Source: Polychytrium aggregatum
Lineage: Eukaryota; Chytridiomycota; Chytridiomycetes; Polychytriales
Assembly: GCF_025602895.1 (NCBI RefSeq)
Contig: NW_026516249.1
Span: 1-64,000 of the forward strand
DNA length: 64,000 nt
Reading direction: 5' to 3'
The notes under the pieces are model-generated. The model was not told where the DNA came from and ran no database searches. It saw only the letters and a list, made by a program, of their open reading frames with translations. Position numbers and translations under genes: made by a program. Shown piece after piece: positions 1-9,784 of the stretch (positions within the stretch are counted from its first letter, which is position 1; each line of letters opens with the position of its first letter).

Positions 1-3
1 AGG

Positions 4-150
4 GCAGGCGGGCTCAGTGGGGAGCCAGGCGAGACAAGATAACTCAGGCAGCAGGCCAGAGCAGACAGAAAACGCTTGCGAAGGCAGGAGGGCTCGGCGG
101 GGAGCCAGGCGGGACGGGAGCTGGGCAGCAAGCCAGAGCAGACAGGAATC
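4..150. repeat. Imperfect two-copy tandem repeat, unit about 80 bp
   Basis: The stretch from about 4 to 80 recurs from about 82 to 150 with substitutions and small indels; shared pieces include GGGGAGCCAGGCG and GCCAGAGCAGACAG. It lies in the leader of E9, as the 71-bp array does in E5. Confidence 0.6.
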
Positions 151-172
151 TAGAGGTCGGGGATATGTTAGA

Positions 173-184
173 CCGATGCTACCA
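173..184 (-). other. E9 primer binding site (tRNA type)
   Basis: The minus strand reads TGGTAGCATCGG directly after the LTR end. It begins with TGG, the complement of a tRNA CCA end. The same 12 bases follow the 5' LTRs of E5 (25815) and E6 (38362). Confidence 0.6.
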
Positions 185-343
185 TATGATGTAGACATAC
201 CTCTTTTATTTCCGTTGCCCCCTCCATCGAGGCGGGGCGAGCAGCCGCCTTTTATGCCTGGTGGTGGGGGCCGTTGGCGCGTGTTGGGTCACACAACAGC
301 GCGCACCCATTTCCATATCCATTACTTCGACACCCTACATCAT

Positions 344-478
344 GTGACTTCAACCTTAGTTCGACCACGTCGCTATCCCTGTGCTCATTGTCCATTACAT
401 CCATGACAGCTCCTTGGCGCTGGCTAAGCCCCATCGGGATGCCTTCCGGGTCGCCCCGGAGCTCCCTGTCCGCGTGCC
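344..478. other. Unassigned spacer between E9 and the E8 gag fragment
   Basis: No coding homology or repeat copy recognised. Probably retroelement debris. Confidence 0.3.
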
Positions 479-565
479 CGTTACATTCACCTTGGTCAAG
501 AAAATTCGGAGGTGACGGCGGTTACCATCGAACGGGTCAGGGAGTCGGACGATTGGATCCGACAT
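479..565 (-). pseudogene. E8 gag N-terminal fragment
   Basis: About 29 codons from an ATG at 565 match the start of the E4 and E7 Gag proteins (shared RLPDPFDGNRR and FLTKVN). Homology stops abruptly near 479. It lies just inside the E8 LTR, as expected for gag after a short leader. Non-functional remnant. Confidence 0.65.
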
Positions 566-567
566 GG

Positions 568-578
568 AAGAGGATTCT
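568..578 (-). other. E8 self-priming primer binding site
   Basis: Two bases beyond the LTR end (581), the minus strand reads AGAATCCTCTT. This is the exact complement of AAGAGGATTCT in the E8 LTR (7090-7100, minus), roughly 30-40 nt downstream of a TATA box. This is the Tf1-type self-primer arrangement. Confidence 0.65.
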
Positions 579-638
579 GATGTAACGAACGGGCGAGGAG
601 GAGAGTCTAATCCAGCTGTCGAGGTAACAGGAGGACGG

Positions 639-643
639 GCAAC
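639..643. repeat. Target site duplication of E1 (GCAAC), copy 1
   Basis: GCAAC at 639-643 is repeated exactly at 7003-7007, immediately outside the two E1 LTRs. Confidence 0.9.
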
Positions 644-1221
644 TGTCAAGACGGACAACGGGGCAAGCAGGGAAGTGCGCAAGAGTCCTAATGCAAGACT
701 CGAACGTAGGGAGAGGAGCGGGGACTGGACTGGGACACAGAGTGTCAAGTGTGAAGCCAAAGTTTTATTCTAGATCCAAGGCTTAGGATACTAAAAATAC
801 AAAGTGGCAAGACGAAGGCAAAGACAGAGGCTGGTCGGAGGGCTATTTATGCGAGCGCCAAGGATCGACGCTGCAGAGCGAGGGGGCAGGAGCGAAGCAG
901 CGGCGGGGAGGGCGAAGCAGCGAGCGAAGCAGGTGGCGGCCGTGACTCGGGATCCGTGAGTCAGCGGGCGTCAGTGGCGGCGGCATGGCGGCGCCAAGGC
1001 GTCAGGCGGCGTCGAGGCGGCGTCGTGGGCGTAACCCATGACCAACAGCAAGGAAGCGGGAACGGAACACAGACAGCGCGCGTGCTGGCGGAAGACAACA
1101 AGGCAGCACAGCGCGGGAAACAAACAAACAGAAGGAAGGGAAAGCGCTAAGGCAGGCAAACAGAAAGGAAAGGGCAAGGGTAAAGGAAGGAAGAGGGCAA
1201 AGGCAGAGGGTGTTCATGACA
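644..1221 (-). repeat. E1 3' LTR
   Basis: Starts TGTCAAG and ends TTCATGACA on the plus strand. It matches 6415-7002 along its whole length. It contains a TATA box (minus ATAAATAG at 850-843) and, about 30-35 nt downstream, GTCTTGCCA (813-805, minus), which is complementary to the primer site. Confidence 0.9.
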
Positions 1222-1232
1222 CTACCCCCCTC
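1222..1232 (-). other. E1 polypurine tract
   Basis: The minus strand reads GAGAGGGGGGTAGT abutting the 3' LTR, as expected for the plus-strand primer. Confidence 0.7.
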
Positions 1233-4200
1233 TCAAGGCCCGAGCTCCGAGAGGGCCAGGCTTCGAGGGATGAGAGGAGTGGTAGGCAGCGACAGGCTCC
1301 GGACAATGTGCAAGATTGCTGGCGGGCTCCCAGGTGCAATCCATCACCGTGTAGCCACGCCAGTGCACAAGATACTGGAGCTTACCTCGGAACAGCCTGG
1401 AGTCCAGGATCTGTTCGACTTCCCATTCGTCGTGGCCGTCGACTTGGATGGGTGGAGGGGGCGGGATGATTCGACCTGGGATCTTGTCATCGGCGGCAGG
1501 CTCGAGCAGGGAGACGTGGAACAGGATGATGCGCATGGACGAGGGCAAGTCCAACTTGAAAGCGCGGGAACCGACTTGAGCGACGATCTTGAACGGCCCA
1601 AGCTTGGTGTGGTCGAGCTTGGCCGTGGGTCGCTGGGTCTTGATGTTCTTGGCGGAGAGCCAGACTCGGTCTCCAACCTTGAACGGAGGGGAAGGGGAGT
1701 GGCCGGGGTCGTAGAACTTGGCTTGGGAGTCCTGGGCAAGGGCGATGTTGAACTTGAGTTCATCGTGGAGGGAGTGAATGGCTCGGGCTTGATCGTCGGC
1801 GACGGAGGCATTCTTGTGGTGTGCGGGGAAGGGCGACGGAAAAACGAGGGTGGTAGCCGGTGTAGGCAAAGAAGGGGGAGCAGCCGAGGGTTGCTTGAGA
1901 GGTGTTGTTGTAGGTGAACTTCGGCGTGAGGGAGAAGAGCTGGGCCCAGTCGTCTTGCTGGAAGTTGATGAAGCAGCGGAGGTACTGCTCGAGGATGGCG
2001 TTGACCCGCTCGGTCTGGCCGTCGGTCTGCGGATGGAAGGCAGTCGACATCTTGTGCTTGATCTTGAGGCGGGTCAGGACGGCTTGGAAGAACTTGGAGG
2101 CAAAGGTAGATCCTCGGTCTGAGACGATATCGTCTGGAAGACCGTGCTTGGTGAAGACGTGCTCGACAAACATCCGAGCAGTGTCCTTCGGCGTTGGCCT
2201 CGTTGCTTGACGGGACGAAGTGGGCCATCTTGGTGAATCGGTCGACAAACACACAGATGGCTGTGTGTCCAGAGGACTCGGGAAGCTGGGTGATGAAGTC
2301 GACCGGAGACAGAAGACCAAGGGCGATCGGGAACAGGGAGCGAGGCAAGGAGTCCGTAGGGCTTGTGACGGGAGTGCTTGTTCCGCTGGCAGGTGTCGCA
2401 TCCGGAGACATACTCCTTGATGTATCGACGCATGGTCGGCCAGTGGAAGGTCCGGGAGACGAGCTCGAAGGTCTTGGCGACGCCGAAGTGGCCGGCGGTC
2501 GGCGAGTCGTGGCACTCGACGAGGATCTTGCGCTTGAGCTCGGGGACATCGGGGACGCAGACGAGACCTTCAAAGAGCAGAAGGTCGTTGTCGACGGAGT
2601 AGCCGGGACAGGAGGCAGGATTCTTGAGGACTTGGGACAGGATCGGACCAAAGGTAGAGTCCTTCTTGAGGCTTGACTTGATGAGGACGGCGATATCCTC
2701 GGACTCGGGGGCAACGGGAACAGCTCGGAGGGCGGAAACGAAGAGTTTTGGTGGCAGCAGGGTCTGGGGTGTTCGGGGAGCTACGGGAGTCACCCCCCTC
2801 CTTAGGGAACTTGTCCTTGCGGGAGAGGGCGTCGGCGGCATTGTTGAGGGTTCCGGGTCGATACCTGATGACGAAGTTGTAGTCGCCAAGGATCTCGGAC
2901 CAACGGACTTGGCGACGGCTGAGGTTGCGGGAGGTCTGGAAGTATTCGAGGTTCTTGTGGTCGGTGACGACCTCGGTGGCTTGGGAGGAGAACTCGAGGT
3001 AGTGTCTCCATTGCTTGAAGGCTGCGACGATGGCGAGAAGTTCCTTATCATAGATTTGATAATTCATTTCTGCATCGAGCAGCTTCCGGGAGTAGAAGGC
3101 GCACGGGGTGGAGGAGGCCTTCGTCGTCGCGCTGACTGAGAAACAGCACCAAGAGCATAGTCAGATGCGTCGGCTTCGATGACGCACTGACGCTCGGGGT
3201 CGAAGTGGCGGAGGACAGGACCGGTGCTCAGGCATTCCTTAAGCTTCAGGAATGACGTTTGAGCCGAGGGAGACCAGGAGACTTGATGTCCTTCTTCAGG
3301 AGGTCCGTCAGCGGGGTGGCGATCTTGGAGTAGTCCTTGACGAACCGACGGTAGAAGTTCGCCAGGCCGAGGAAGACTTGGATGTCGTGGGCAGATCGGG
3401 GGATCTCCCACTCCTGGATGGCCTTGACCTTGTCGGGATCCATGGAGATTCCATCGGGCGAGATGATGAACCCGAGGAAGGCGACGGAGGACTGGTCGAA
3501 CTCACACTTTTCAAGCTTGAGTGAGAGTCCGGCGTCTTGGAGCTGGTCAGGACTTTCTTGACATGAGCCTCGTGCTCGGCAGGATCGGAGGAGTAGATCG
3601 AGGATGTCGTCCAGGTAGACGACCACGAACTGGTCAAGGTATTCTCGGAGGACATCGTTGACGAAGGCTTGGAACGAGGCAGGAGCGTTGGTCAAGCCGA
3701 ACGGCATGACGTTGTACTCGAAATGGCCGTAGCGGCAGCGGAAGGCCGTCTTCCACTCTTCACCTTCAGCGATGCGCAAGAGGTTGTATGCGCCTCGCAT
3801 GTCGAGCTTGGTGAAGATCTTGGCCTTGCCGAGGTTGTCGAACGTCTCGGCAATCAGAGGAAGGGACAGCGGTCGGCACGGTGATCTTGTTCAGGGCCCG
3901 GTAGTCGACGCAGAGACGGAGGGAGCCATCCTTCTTCTTGACGAACAGGACTGGGGCACCGGCAGGGGACTCGGAACGGCGGATGAAACCCTTGGACAAG
4001 TTCTCTGGATGTAGGTGTGGAGGGCGTCCATCTCCGGCTTGGAGAGGTTGTAGACGGGCCCAAACGACGGAGACGCACCTTCGACCAACGGGATCGTGTG
4101 GTCGTAAGGGCGGTGCTGGGGGAGCTTGTCGGCCTCGGACTTGGAAGAAAACACCTTGGCAAAGGACGAGTACTTGGAGGGACAGAGGGCTCGGCCTTGG

Positions 4201-5011
4201 GCTTGGCTCCAGCGTCGACGGAGCAGAGGGACAGGACTCGGGCAGCATCCAAGAGGAACACTTCCAGGCCTTCCTTCTGGACGGCGTGCTGGAAGGGGAT
4301 GCTGCCGATCAGGCTGACGCTGGGCAGGGACTGGGTCTTGGTCTTGGTCTTTGGACGGCAGGAGGCAAGGCAGGACTGGGCTTGGGCACGGCAGGAGGCA
4401 AGCAGGGAGGATCTCGGGCTACGGCTGGGGACTCGGCTGGGGACTTGGCAGGAGAACATCTTGGACTCGGGCAGGGACACGGCAGGCTCGGCGGGGACCT
4501 CAGCAGGGGACTCGGCAGGCGGCTCGGCAGGGCTGGACCTAGAGGACTGTGGCTCGGGAGAGAACGGGGAGGCCAAACTGTGGATAGAGGTGCAAGGCAA
4601 GAAAATAGAGTCATGGTGCCAGTCAAAGTAGGGTTTGTGTTTCTTGATCCAATCCATACCCAAGATGATCGGGTATGAAGCCAAGGGAATCAGCGCGAAC
4701 GAGATTTGTTCATAGTGGCTGATGCCTGTGATCATAGAAACACAAACTCCAAGACTAGACTCCATCGAAGAACCATCGGCAAGAGTGATGACGAAAGAAG
4801 TTTCAAAGGTGGGGAGAGCGTGGGTTGCGGCGAATCCAGTGTCCATAAACGACGTAACCGCGCCGGTATCGATCATGGCGGTTGCCCGTATGGACTCTGG
4901 ACCGCACAGCAGAGTCACAGCGAGGGAGGGCTGACGTTGGATGTCAGGCTCGGGAGGCGAAGACGAAGAAGCAAGAGCAGGTGGAAACGGTGGCAATGGT
5001 GACGGGGGCAA
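1222..5011 (-). pseudogene. E1 pol (PR-RT-RH-IN-chromodomain), multiply frameshifted
   Basis: Fragments in all three minus frames line up as one polyprotein. Protease has MIDTGAVTSFMD near 4870. RT has [11 protein letters not shown] near 3890 and YLDDIL near 3610. RNase H has [11 protein letters not shown] near 3170. Integrase has the zinc-binding stretch HFGVAKTFELVSRTF near 2470 and the core VSDRGSTFASKFF near 2110. The chromodomain (WEVEQILDSRLFRGKLQYLV) is near 1400. About nine frame changes separate these blocks, so no functional product is expected. Confidence 0.85.
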
Positions 5012-5106
5012 GATGGCAAAAGGCAGAAGAGTGATTTACCGTGGAGACATTACAGGAGGAAGATTTATGACATGATTGACGCCTAGGAAAGCTCCTCCGA
5101 CCTTTT

Positions 5107-6345
5107 CTAGGCAGAGAAGTTTTCCTGGTCGTCAAGTTTATTCACCTCAACGACAGCCAAAGAAGCATCGATGGCAGCCAAGCGGGAGGAGGTCTTATTG
5201 GGGCAGCGAAGGGCAATGTGCCCTTCCTGCTTGCAATAAAAGCAGCGGTTGGCAGCACGGAGGGCGGCCTTGTCCTCGGCGGTCAGCCTGCGAGCGGAGG
5301 CCTGGCTGAGGTCCATGGGCTGCGGAACGTTGAAGGCTTGAGCGGGGCGAGGAGGAGGAGCAGGAGCGAAGGGACGAGGAGCCGGACGGAAAGGGAGAGG
5401 AGCCGGACGAGCAGGAGCAGGAGCAGGAGCGGAGCGGTGGTTGGGACGGCGGGAGCGTTGGTCCTCCTGGCGGTTGTCGATGGCGATCGCCGCTTGCATG
5501 AGATCTTCGAGGTTGTCGAAGGAGCGGCGGGAGAGTTCGTCTTGGACCGAGGGCTTGAGTCCACTCTCGAGTGGAACATGAGAGGGTCTTGGGACCAAGT
5601 GACGAGGTGGACGGCTTGGCGGCGGTACTCGGCGGCATAGGCGGCGGCGGAGGTGACTTGGTAAAGCCTGACCATCTCGCGAGCAGCGGCGATGGTGGGC
5701 TGAACCTGGCCAAAGGCAGCACGGAGCCACTCGGAGAAACCGGCAAAGTCACGGATGGCAGGGGGGAGCACTCGGGGTCTCTCTCCAACTGATCGATGTA
5801 CGGCTGCATGTAGTCTGCAGCAGTACCATCGAGATAGGATAAGGCGTAAAACACCTTATCCCTTTCAGTCTGGAAGAGGGGAGGGTTGGACACGAAGGCC
5901 AGTCTGCAATGCGAGAGGAAGGCATTGCAGCGGCTCGGGTCCTTACCAGAGAAGCGATCAGGGGGACCTATCTGCCTGGTGGCAGAGTTGCGACCAGCAG
6001 GGTTGTCCTCGGGGTCTTGGGCAGGATCATCGACGTTCGTCAGGAACGCGAGTAGGGGCGACCTGCACGACCGGATCGGGGCGGGAGCGGGAGCAGGAGG
6101 AGGTAGCTGGGCCTGGTAGCTGCGGAGGGCCTCCTGGACACTGGCGGCGACAACTTGGCGGACATCCTCTTCACGGCGAGCCAGGACCTGGTCCATACGA
6201 TCGGTGATGCGGTTGAGCGCATCATCCTGATCGTGGAGGAACTTGGAAAAGTCCTGGAGAGAACGGGCGTTCTTCGGCGGAACTGGATAATGACCGCACG
6301 GATGGCCTGGAGCTCGGGCTCGGAAAGGCCAGAAGGGGAAGCCAT
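5107..6345 (-). pseudogene. E1 gag, frameshifted
   Basis: Capsid-like protein of a Ty3/gypsy element. The likely start is the ATG at 6345 (MASPSGLSEPEL). Capsid homology continues through RDKVFYALSYLDGTA near 5840. A CCHC zinc knuckle (CFYCKQEGHIALRC) lies near 5200 and the stop is at 5107. At least three frame changes are needed (near 6270, 5765 and 5570). At its end pol is in the -1 frame, as in E2, E3, E4 and E6, but the slippery site is not canonical (GGAAAAC at 5119-5125, minus). Confidence 0.75.
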
Positions 6346-6403
6346 TGGTAAAGAGATAGCGAAGGGACCGGGGCAAAGCAGGGCAAGTGGGGGGTTGTTG
6401 AAG

Positions 6404-6414
6404 GTCTTGCCAAG
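6404..6414 (-). other. E1 self-priming primer binding site
   Basis: The minus strand reads CTTGGCAAGAC immediately after the 5' LTR. Nine bases (TGGCAAGAC) are the exact complement of GTCTTGCCA near the expected transcript start in the LTR. Confidence 0.6.
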
Positions 6415-7002
6415 TGTCAAGACTGGGACAACGGGGCAAGCAGGGAAGTGCGCAAGAGTCCTAATGCAAGACTCGAACGTAGGGAGAGGAGCGGGGACTG
6501 GACTGGGACACAGAGTGTCAAGGTGTAAAGCCAAAGTTTTATTCTAGATCCAAGGCTTAGGATACTAAAAATACAAAGTGGCAAGACGAAGGCAAAAGGA
6601 CAGAGGCTGGTCGGAGGGCTATTTATGCGAGCGCCAAGGATCGACGCTGCAGAGCGAGGGTGGCAGGAGCGAAGCAGGGCGGGGAGGGCGAAGCAGCGAG
6701 CGAAGCAGGTGGCGGCCGTGACTCGGGATCCGTGAGGTCAGCGGGCGTCAGTGGCGGCGGCATGGCGGCGCCAAGGCGTCAGGCGGCGTCGAGGCGGCGT
6801 TCGTGGGCGTAACCCATGACCAACAGCAAGGAAGCGGGAACGGAACACAGACAGCGCGCGTGCTGGCGGGAAGACAACAAGGCAGCCACAGCGCGGGAAA
6901 ACAAACAAACAGAAGGAAGGGAAAGCACTAAGGCAGGCAAACAGAAAGGAAAGGGCAAGGGTAAAGGAAGGAAGAGGGCAAAGGCTGAGGGTGTTCATGA
7001 CA
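6415..7002 (-). repeat. E1 5' LTR
   Basis: Partner of 644-1221 with scattered single-base indels. It drives minus-strand transcription into gag. Confidence 0.9.
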
Positions 7003-7267
7003 GCAACGGGGAAACGGGGCAACGGACAGCGGGACAACGAGGCAAGGATGACGGCAAGTTGTATTGACGGACGGACGGGGAAATACAAAAGAATCCTCTT
7101 GCCGGGCCTCTCGTTTGGGCGTTAGCCCAACTTTTATATGGCCCGGCAAGCGGTCAGGACTACGTGGCGCAAGCGTTTGGGTGGGTAAGCTGGGGATCAT
7201 GTGGCGGCGCGTGCTGGCCGTCACAGGCGCCTGCCGTTCCTCCCGACCACGTCTCGCATCCCTGACA

Positions 7268-7589
7268 TATAAGGTTGGGGCAACGTATGCAAGATGAACA
7301 AGAGATGGGGGCGGTCAGGCAGGTCATGAGTCACCGGTGGGGGACACATGACCGGCAGCCGAATTGCAACCAATCGCAGCAAAGCGCGTGCACAAACAAA
7401 CCGGCGCGTGCGAAGAAGACAAAGGAAGCGGAGCAGCGCGGGAAAACGGAAGTGCGGATTGAGTGGGAAAGACAAGCAAAAGGCAGAAGATTGGAGGGGA
7501 ACTGCAAGCTACACACAAACAAACAGAAAGGCAAAAGAACATCCAAGTGTGCAGTCAAAGTGGAGAACAGACAGGAGCTATCCCTAACA
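7268..7589 (-). repeat. Partial LTR of the E3 family
   Basis: Matches the E3 LTR from TATAAGGTTGGGG to the terminal CCCTAACA (compare 14462-14787) with a few differences. The other part of the LTR is missing. Confidence 0.8.
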
Positions 7590-7722
7590 ATAGCCCTGCA
7601 TGTCCGAGCCAATGTTGAACACCAGTTCGAACAAAACATGTTCTTTGGTGTTCGGGGCTAAAAGCTATTAAAGCTCATACCAAGCACTTGGTCTTCGTCC
7701 TTGCGCTGGTTCACTCCTCACA
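7590..7722 (+). repeat. Partial LTR of the E2 family
   Basis: Matches the end of the E2 LTR (8438-8570), from ATAGCCCTGCATG to the terminal CTCCTCACA. It directly abuts the E3-type piece. Confidence 0.8.
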
Positions 7723-8107
7723 TACAGTCACATTGACAGTCATCGACCCTTTTGCATTATTCACCAGATTAATTCATTCATTTACTTTTATTTGATCACA
7801 GCGTAGCTTATCCTGTGGCTGAGCTTGATGACCTGATAGATTAGATGGTCCAAGTATTAACAGAGGAGCTCAGTGGCTGGAGGGAAAGCACACCCAGTAA
7901 ACTCTCTTATCACCCTTCTGAATATAAGATCATCACTCCCTCGTACGCTGTCCTTTGCTCCCTCCCCTTGCTCCTTGTTCTTGCCTTCGTTCCGATTCCC
8001 TCGCCCTGTCCGTGTCGTCCAGAGCCCGCCCAGTTTGCTGACGCTTGTTTCCCACACCCTGTTCCTAACTAGGTACAGCGATGTCGCCAGCTGGTCTCGG
8101 CCAAGCA
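7723..8107. other. Unassigned 385-bp spacer
   Basis: No gene, LTR copy or repeat recognised on either strand. Pyrimidine-rich in its second half. Confidence 0.3.
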
Positions 8108-8151
8108 TGTCAGGGATGCGAGACGTGGTCGGGAGGAACGGCAGGCGCACG

Positions 8152-8570
8152 TGTGATGACCAGCATCACAACGGACCAATGAGATTGTCCCGCATGCTCT
8201 CGCCCTCCGCACCAATCATGAGTCCCCACGTGTTTGTTTGCCCCCATGCATGAGCACGCGCCGTTGCCACCCGCGTCTACTGGTTTCCTGCCTCCCCCAC
8301 CGCTCGGCACATGTCCCCGGGCTGTGCCAAGCCTCTCTCGCTTGCACACCAGCCACTCTCGCACCCCCTTCTCGCTTCTCTGTGATGCTCCACCCTTCTC
8401 GCCCACTTTTGCCCCTCGACCTTCTCCCGGTCTATAAATAGCCCTGCATGTCTGAGCCTATGTTGAACACCAGTTCGAACAAAACTTGTTCTTTGGTGTT
8501 CGGGGCTAAAAGCTAATAAAGCTCATACCAAGCACTTGGTCTTCGTCCTTGCGCTTGTTCACTCCTTACA
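8152..8570 (+). repeat. E2 5' LTR
   Basis: 419 bp. It contains the TATA box TATAAATA at 8433-8440 and, downstream, GTTCGAACAAA (8473-8483), the complement of the primer site at 8572-8582. Confidence 0.9.
8431..8440 (+). promoter_or_regulatory. E2 TATA box
   Basis: TCTATAAATA lies about 40 nt before GTTCGAACAAA, the inferred transcript 5' end. Confidence 0.65.
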
Positions 8571-8571
8571 C

Positions 8572-8582
8572 TTTGTTCGAAC
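8572..8582 (+). other. E2 self-priming primer binding site
   Basis: TTTGTTCGAAC starts two bases after the LTR end. It is an 11-nt perfect complement of GTTCGAACAAA at 8473-8483 in the LTR. Confidence 0.7.
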
Positions 8583-8747
8583 TCTCTTCTACTGATACCA
8601 CCTGCTTGGTATCTTCCGCTCCTAGCCCCGCCCCTTTCCTAGTCCTGTCCGAACCTCAAGCACACTTGTGTCTGAGCCCTCTTCGCTCTCCTGTTCTTGA
8701 ACCTCCTCGCTTTTTTTTTTTTTCCCAGTCCCAGTCCCAGTCCCGCC

Positions 8748-9725
8748 ATGGATCCTGCCCTCGTGGACCGCCTCCGTGCCTTGGAGGCCGAGCTCGCCGA
8801 GCTCCGGACAGCTCGCGATGCTCCTGCCGCTGGGTACAGCGTGCAGATGCCGGACCGTTACGACGGTAACCGGCAAGGGTTCCGGGCATTCGTAAATCAG
8901 TGCAAACTGTATATACGAATGCAGCCCCACCGGTTCCCTGCTGACCCGATTAAGGTCGGATTCGTCATTAGTCTGCTCACTGGACCGGCTCTCCAGTGGG
9001 CGACTCCGATGCTTGAGATGGGTGATCCCCGACTCAACTCTTTTGGCGATTTCCTAGAACGCTTTTCCAAAGTGTTTGACGACCCTGATCGGGCCAGGAC
9101 TGCCGAGTCAGTGATCACCACACTGTCTCAGGGCAACCGCCCGTGCGCAGTCTATGCATCCGAGTTCCTTCGTATTGCCGCCGATACGACTTGGAACGAC
9201 GGTGCAAAGATCTCGTTCTTCCGACTTGGCTTGTCGGATGATGTCAGAGACGAACTTTCGCGAGTTCGCCCTCTGCCACGAGATCTGGAGGAGTACATCG
9301 AGCTTTGTAACGAGCTCGATGCACGAATCCGCGAGCGCCGTCAAGAGCGCCGAAGCACGCCTGCCCGCTACCGGTCTTCCCAGTTCGCCTTTGGTTCCGC
9401 CTCCGCTGCCGTTCCCGCCATCGCTCCCGCGCCCGTCCTCGCTCCGCCGCACCCCTCCTACATTGTTTCCGAGCCCATGCAAGTGGACTCTGCCGTCTCT
9501 GGACCCCTGACCGCCGAGGAGAAACAACGCCGCCGCCGCTTTGGACTCTGCCTGTACTGTGGCAAGAAGGGCCACTTGGTACGAAACTGCCCCGTCAAGT
9601 TTGGATCTACCAGAGCTACCGGACCGCCCCCTGGACCTCCCGGCCCGAGGATCATCCGCACCATCGTTTACGAAGATGGAGAAGTGCAAGACTTCAGTTC
9701 GGGAAACGACCAGGCCCGGTTCTAA
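8748..9725 (+). CDS. E2 Gag
   Basis: 325 residues; nucleocapsid and capsid precursor of a Ty3/gypsy element. The ATG at 8748 has a good context (CGCCATGG) and is preferred to any upstream non-ATG start. The capsid-like region holds RYDGNRQGFRAFVNQCKLYI near residue 30. The C-terminal CCHC knuckle is CLYCGKKGHLVRNC (about 265-280). The last codons contain GGGAAAC (9701-9707) in frameshift register, followed by a hairpin around the TAA stop, so a fraction of ribosomes should enter pol. Confidence 0.85.
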   Translation: MDPALVDRLRALEAELAELRTARDAPAAGYSVQMPDRYDGNRQGFRAFVNQCKLYIRMQPHRFPADPIKVGFVISLLTGPALQWATPMLEMGDPRLNSFGDFLERFSKVFDDPDRARTAESVITTLSQGNRPCAVYASEFLRIAADTTWNDGAKISFFRLGLSDDVRDELSRVRPLPRDLEEYIELCNELDARIRERRQERRSTPARYRSSQFAFGSASAAVPAIAPAPVLAPPHPSYIVSEPMQVDSAVSGPLTAEEKQRRRRFGLCLYCGKKGHLVRNCPVKFGSTRATGPPPGPPGPRIIRTIVYEDGEVQDFSSGNDQARF

Positions 9726-9743
9726 GTGAAGGCCTTGAACCGG
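9701..9743 (+). promoter_or_regulatory. E2 programmed -1 frameshift signal
   Basis: Slippery heptamer GGGAAAC at 9701-9707 is in the gag register (G GGA AAC). After an 8-nt spacer, CCGGTTC (9716-9722) pairs with GAACCGG (9737-9743), and the gag TAA is at the stem-loop junction. The -1 frame is open from here into pol. Confidence 0.75.
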
Positions 9744-9784
9744 AGCCGTGCCCACCGCCTTCCGAAAGTGAAGACATTGGTAAG

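Larger units (their letters stand above)
1..343 (-). mobile_element. E9: left-edge fragment of an LTR retrotransposon (5' LTR plus leader)
   Basis: Read on the minus strand, an LTR (185-343) is followed by a tRNA-type primer site (173-184) and a repeat-rich leader that runs off the left edge. The LTR ends are inverted (TATGATGTAG at 185, CTACATCAT at its other end). A TATA-like stretch lies near 247-256. The body would lie outside the window, so the family cannot be named. The primer site is identical to those of E5 and E6, which places E9 in the tRNA-primed class. Confidence 0.55.
644..7002 (-). mobile_element. E1: full-length but decayed Ty3/gypsy chromovirus
   Basis: It is bounded by LTRs (644-1221 and 6415-7002, ends TGTCA...TGACA) and by a perfect 5-bp duplication. 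Order on the minus strand is 5' LTR, gag, protease, reverse transcriptase, RNase H, integrase, chromodomain, 3' LTR. Coding is broken by about a dozen single-base frameshifts, and the two LTRs differ by many single-base indels. It therefore looks older than E2, E3 and E6, unless assembly indel errors contribute. Confidence 0.9.
581..7225 (-). repeat. E8 5' LTR, split by insertion of E1
   Basis: The LTR consists of 581-643 and 7008-7225. On the minus strand it starts TGTGACG at 7225 and ends CGTTACA at 581, like the LTRs of E4 and E7. A TATA box (CATATAAAA, minus) lies near 7129-7138. E1 fills the gap and duplicated GCAAC on insertion. Confidence 0.7.
7228..8147. repeat. Perfect 40-bp inverted repeat flanking LTR debris
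   Basis: Positions 7228-7267 are the exact reverse complement of 8108-8147 by eye. The arms enclose an E3-type LTR piece, an E2-type LTR piece and about 385 bp of unassigned DNA. The right arm ends four bases before the E2 LTR. Confidence 0.75.

Noticed and set aside
3938-4678. Plus-strand ORFs (about 200-250 residues) antisense to E1 pol
   Set aside because: Low-complexity Gly/Leu-rich shadows of the decayed protease region.
5119-5125. Frameshift heptamer in E1 (GGAAAAC)
   Set aside because: Pol is in the -1 frame and an imperfect hairpin follows, but the heptamer does not fit X-XXY-YYZ and the gene is decayed, so it was not called as a site.
8147-8151. Target duplication for E2
   Set aside because: GCACG on the left and CCCTG on the right (20645-20649) do not match.
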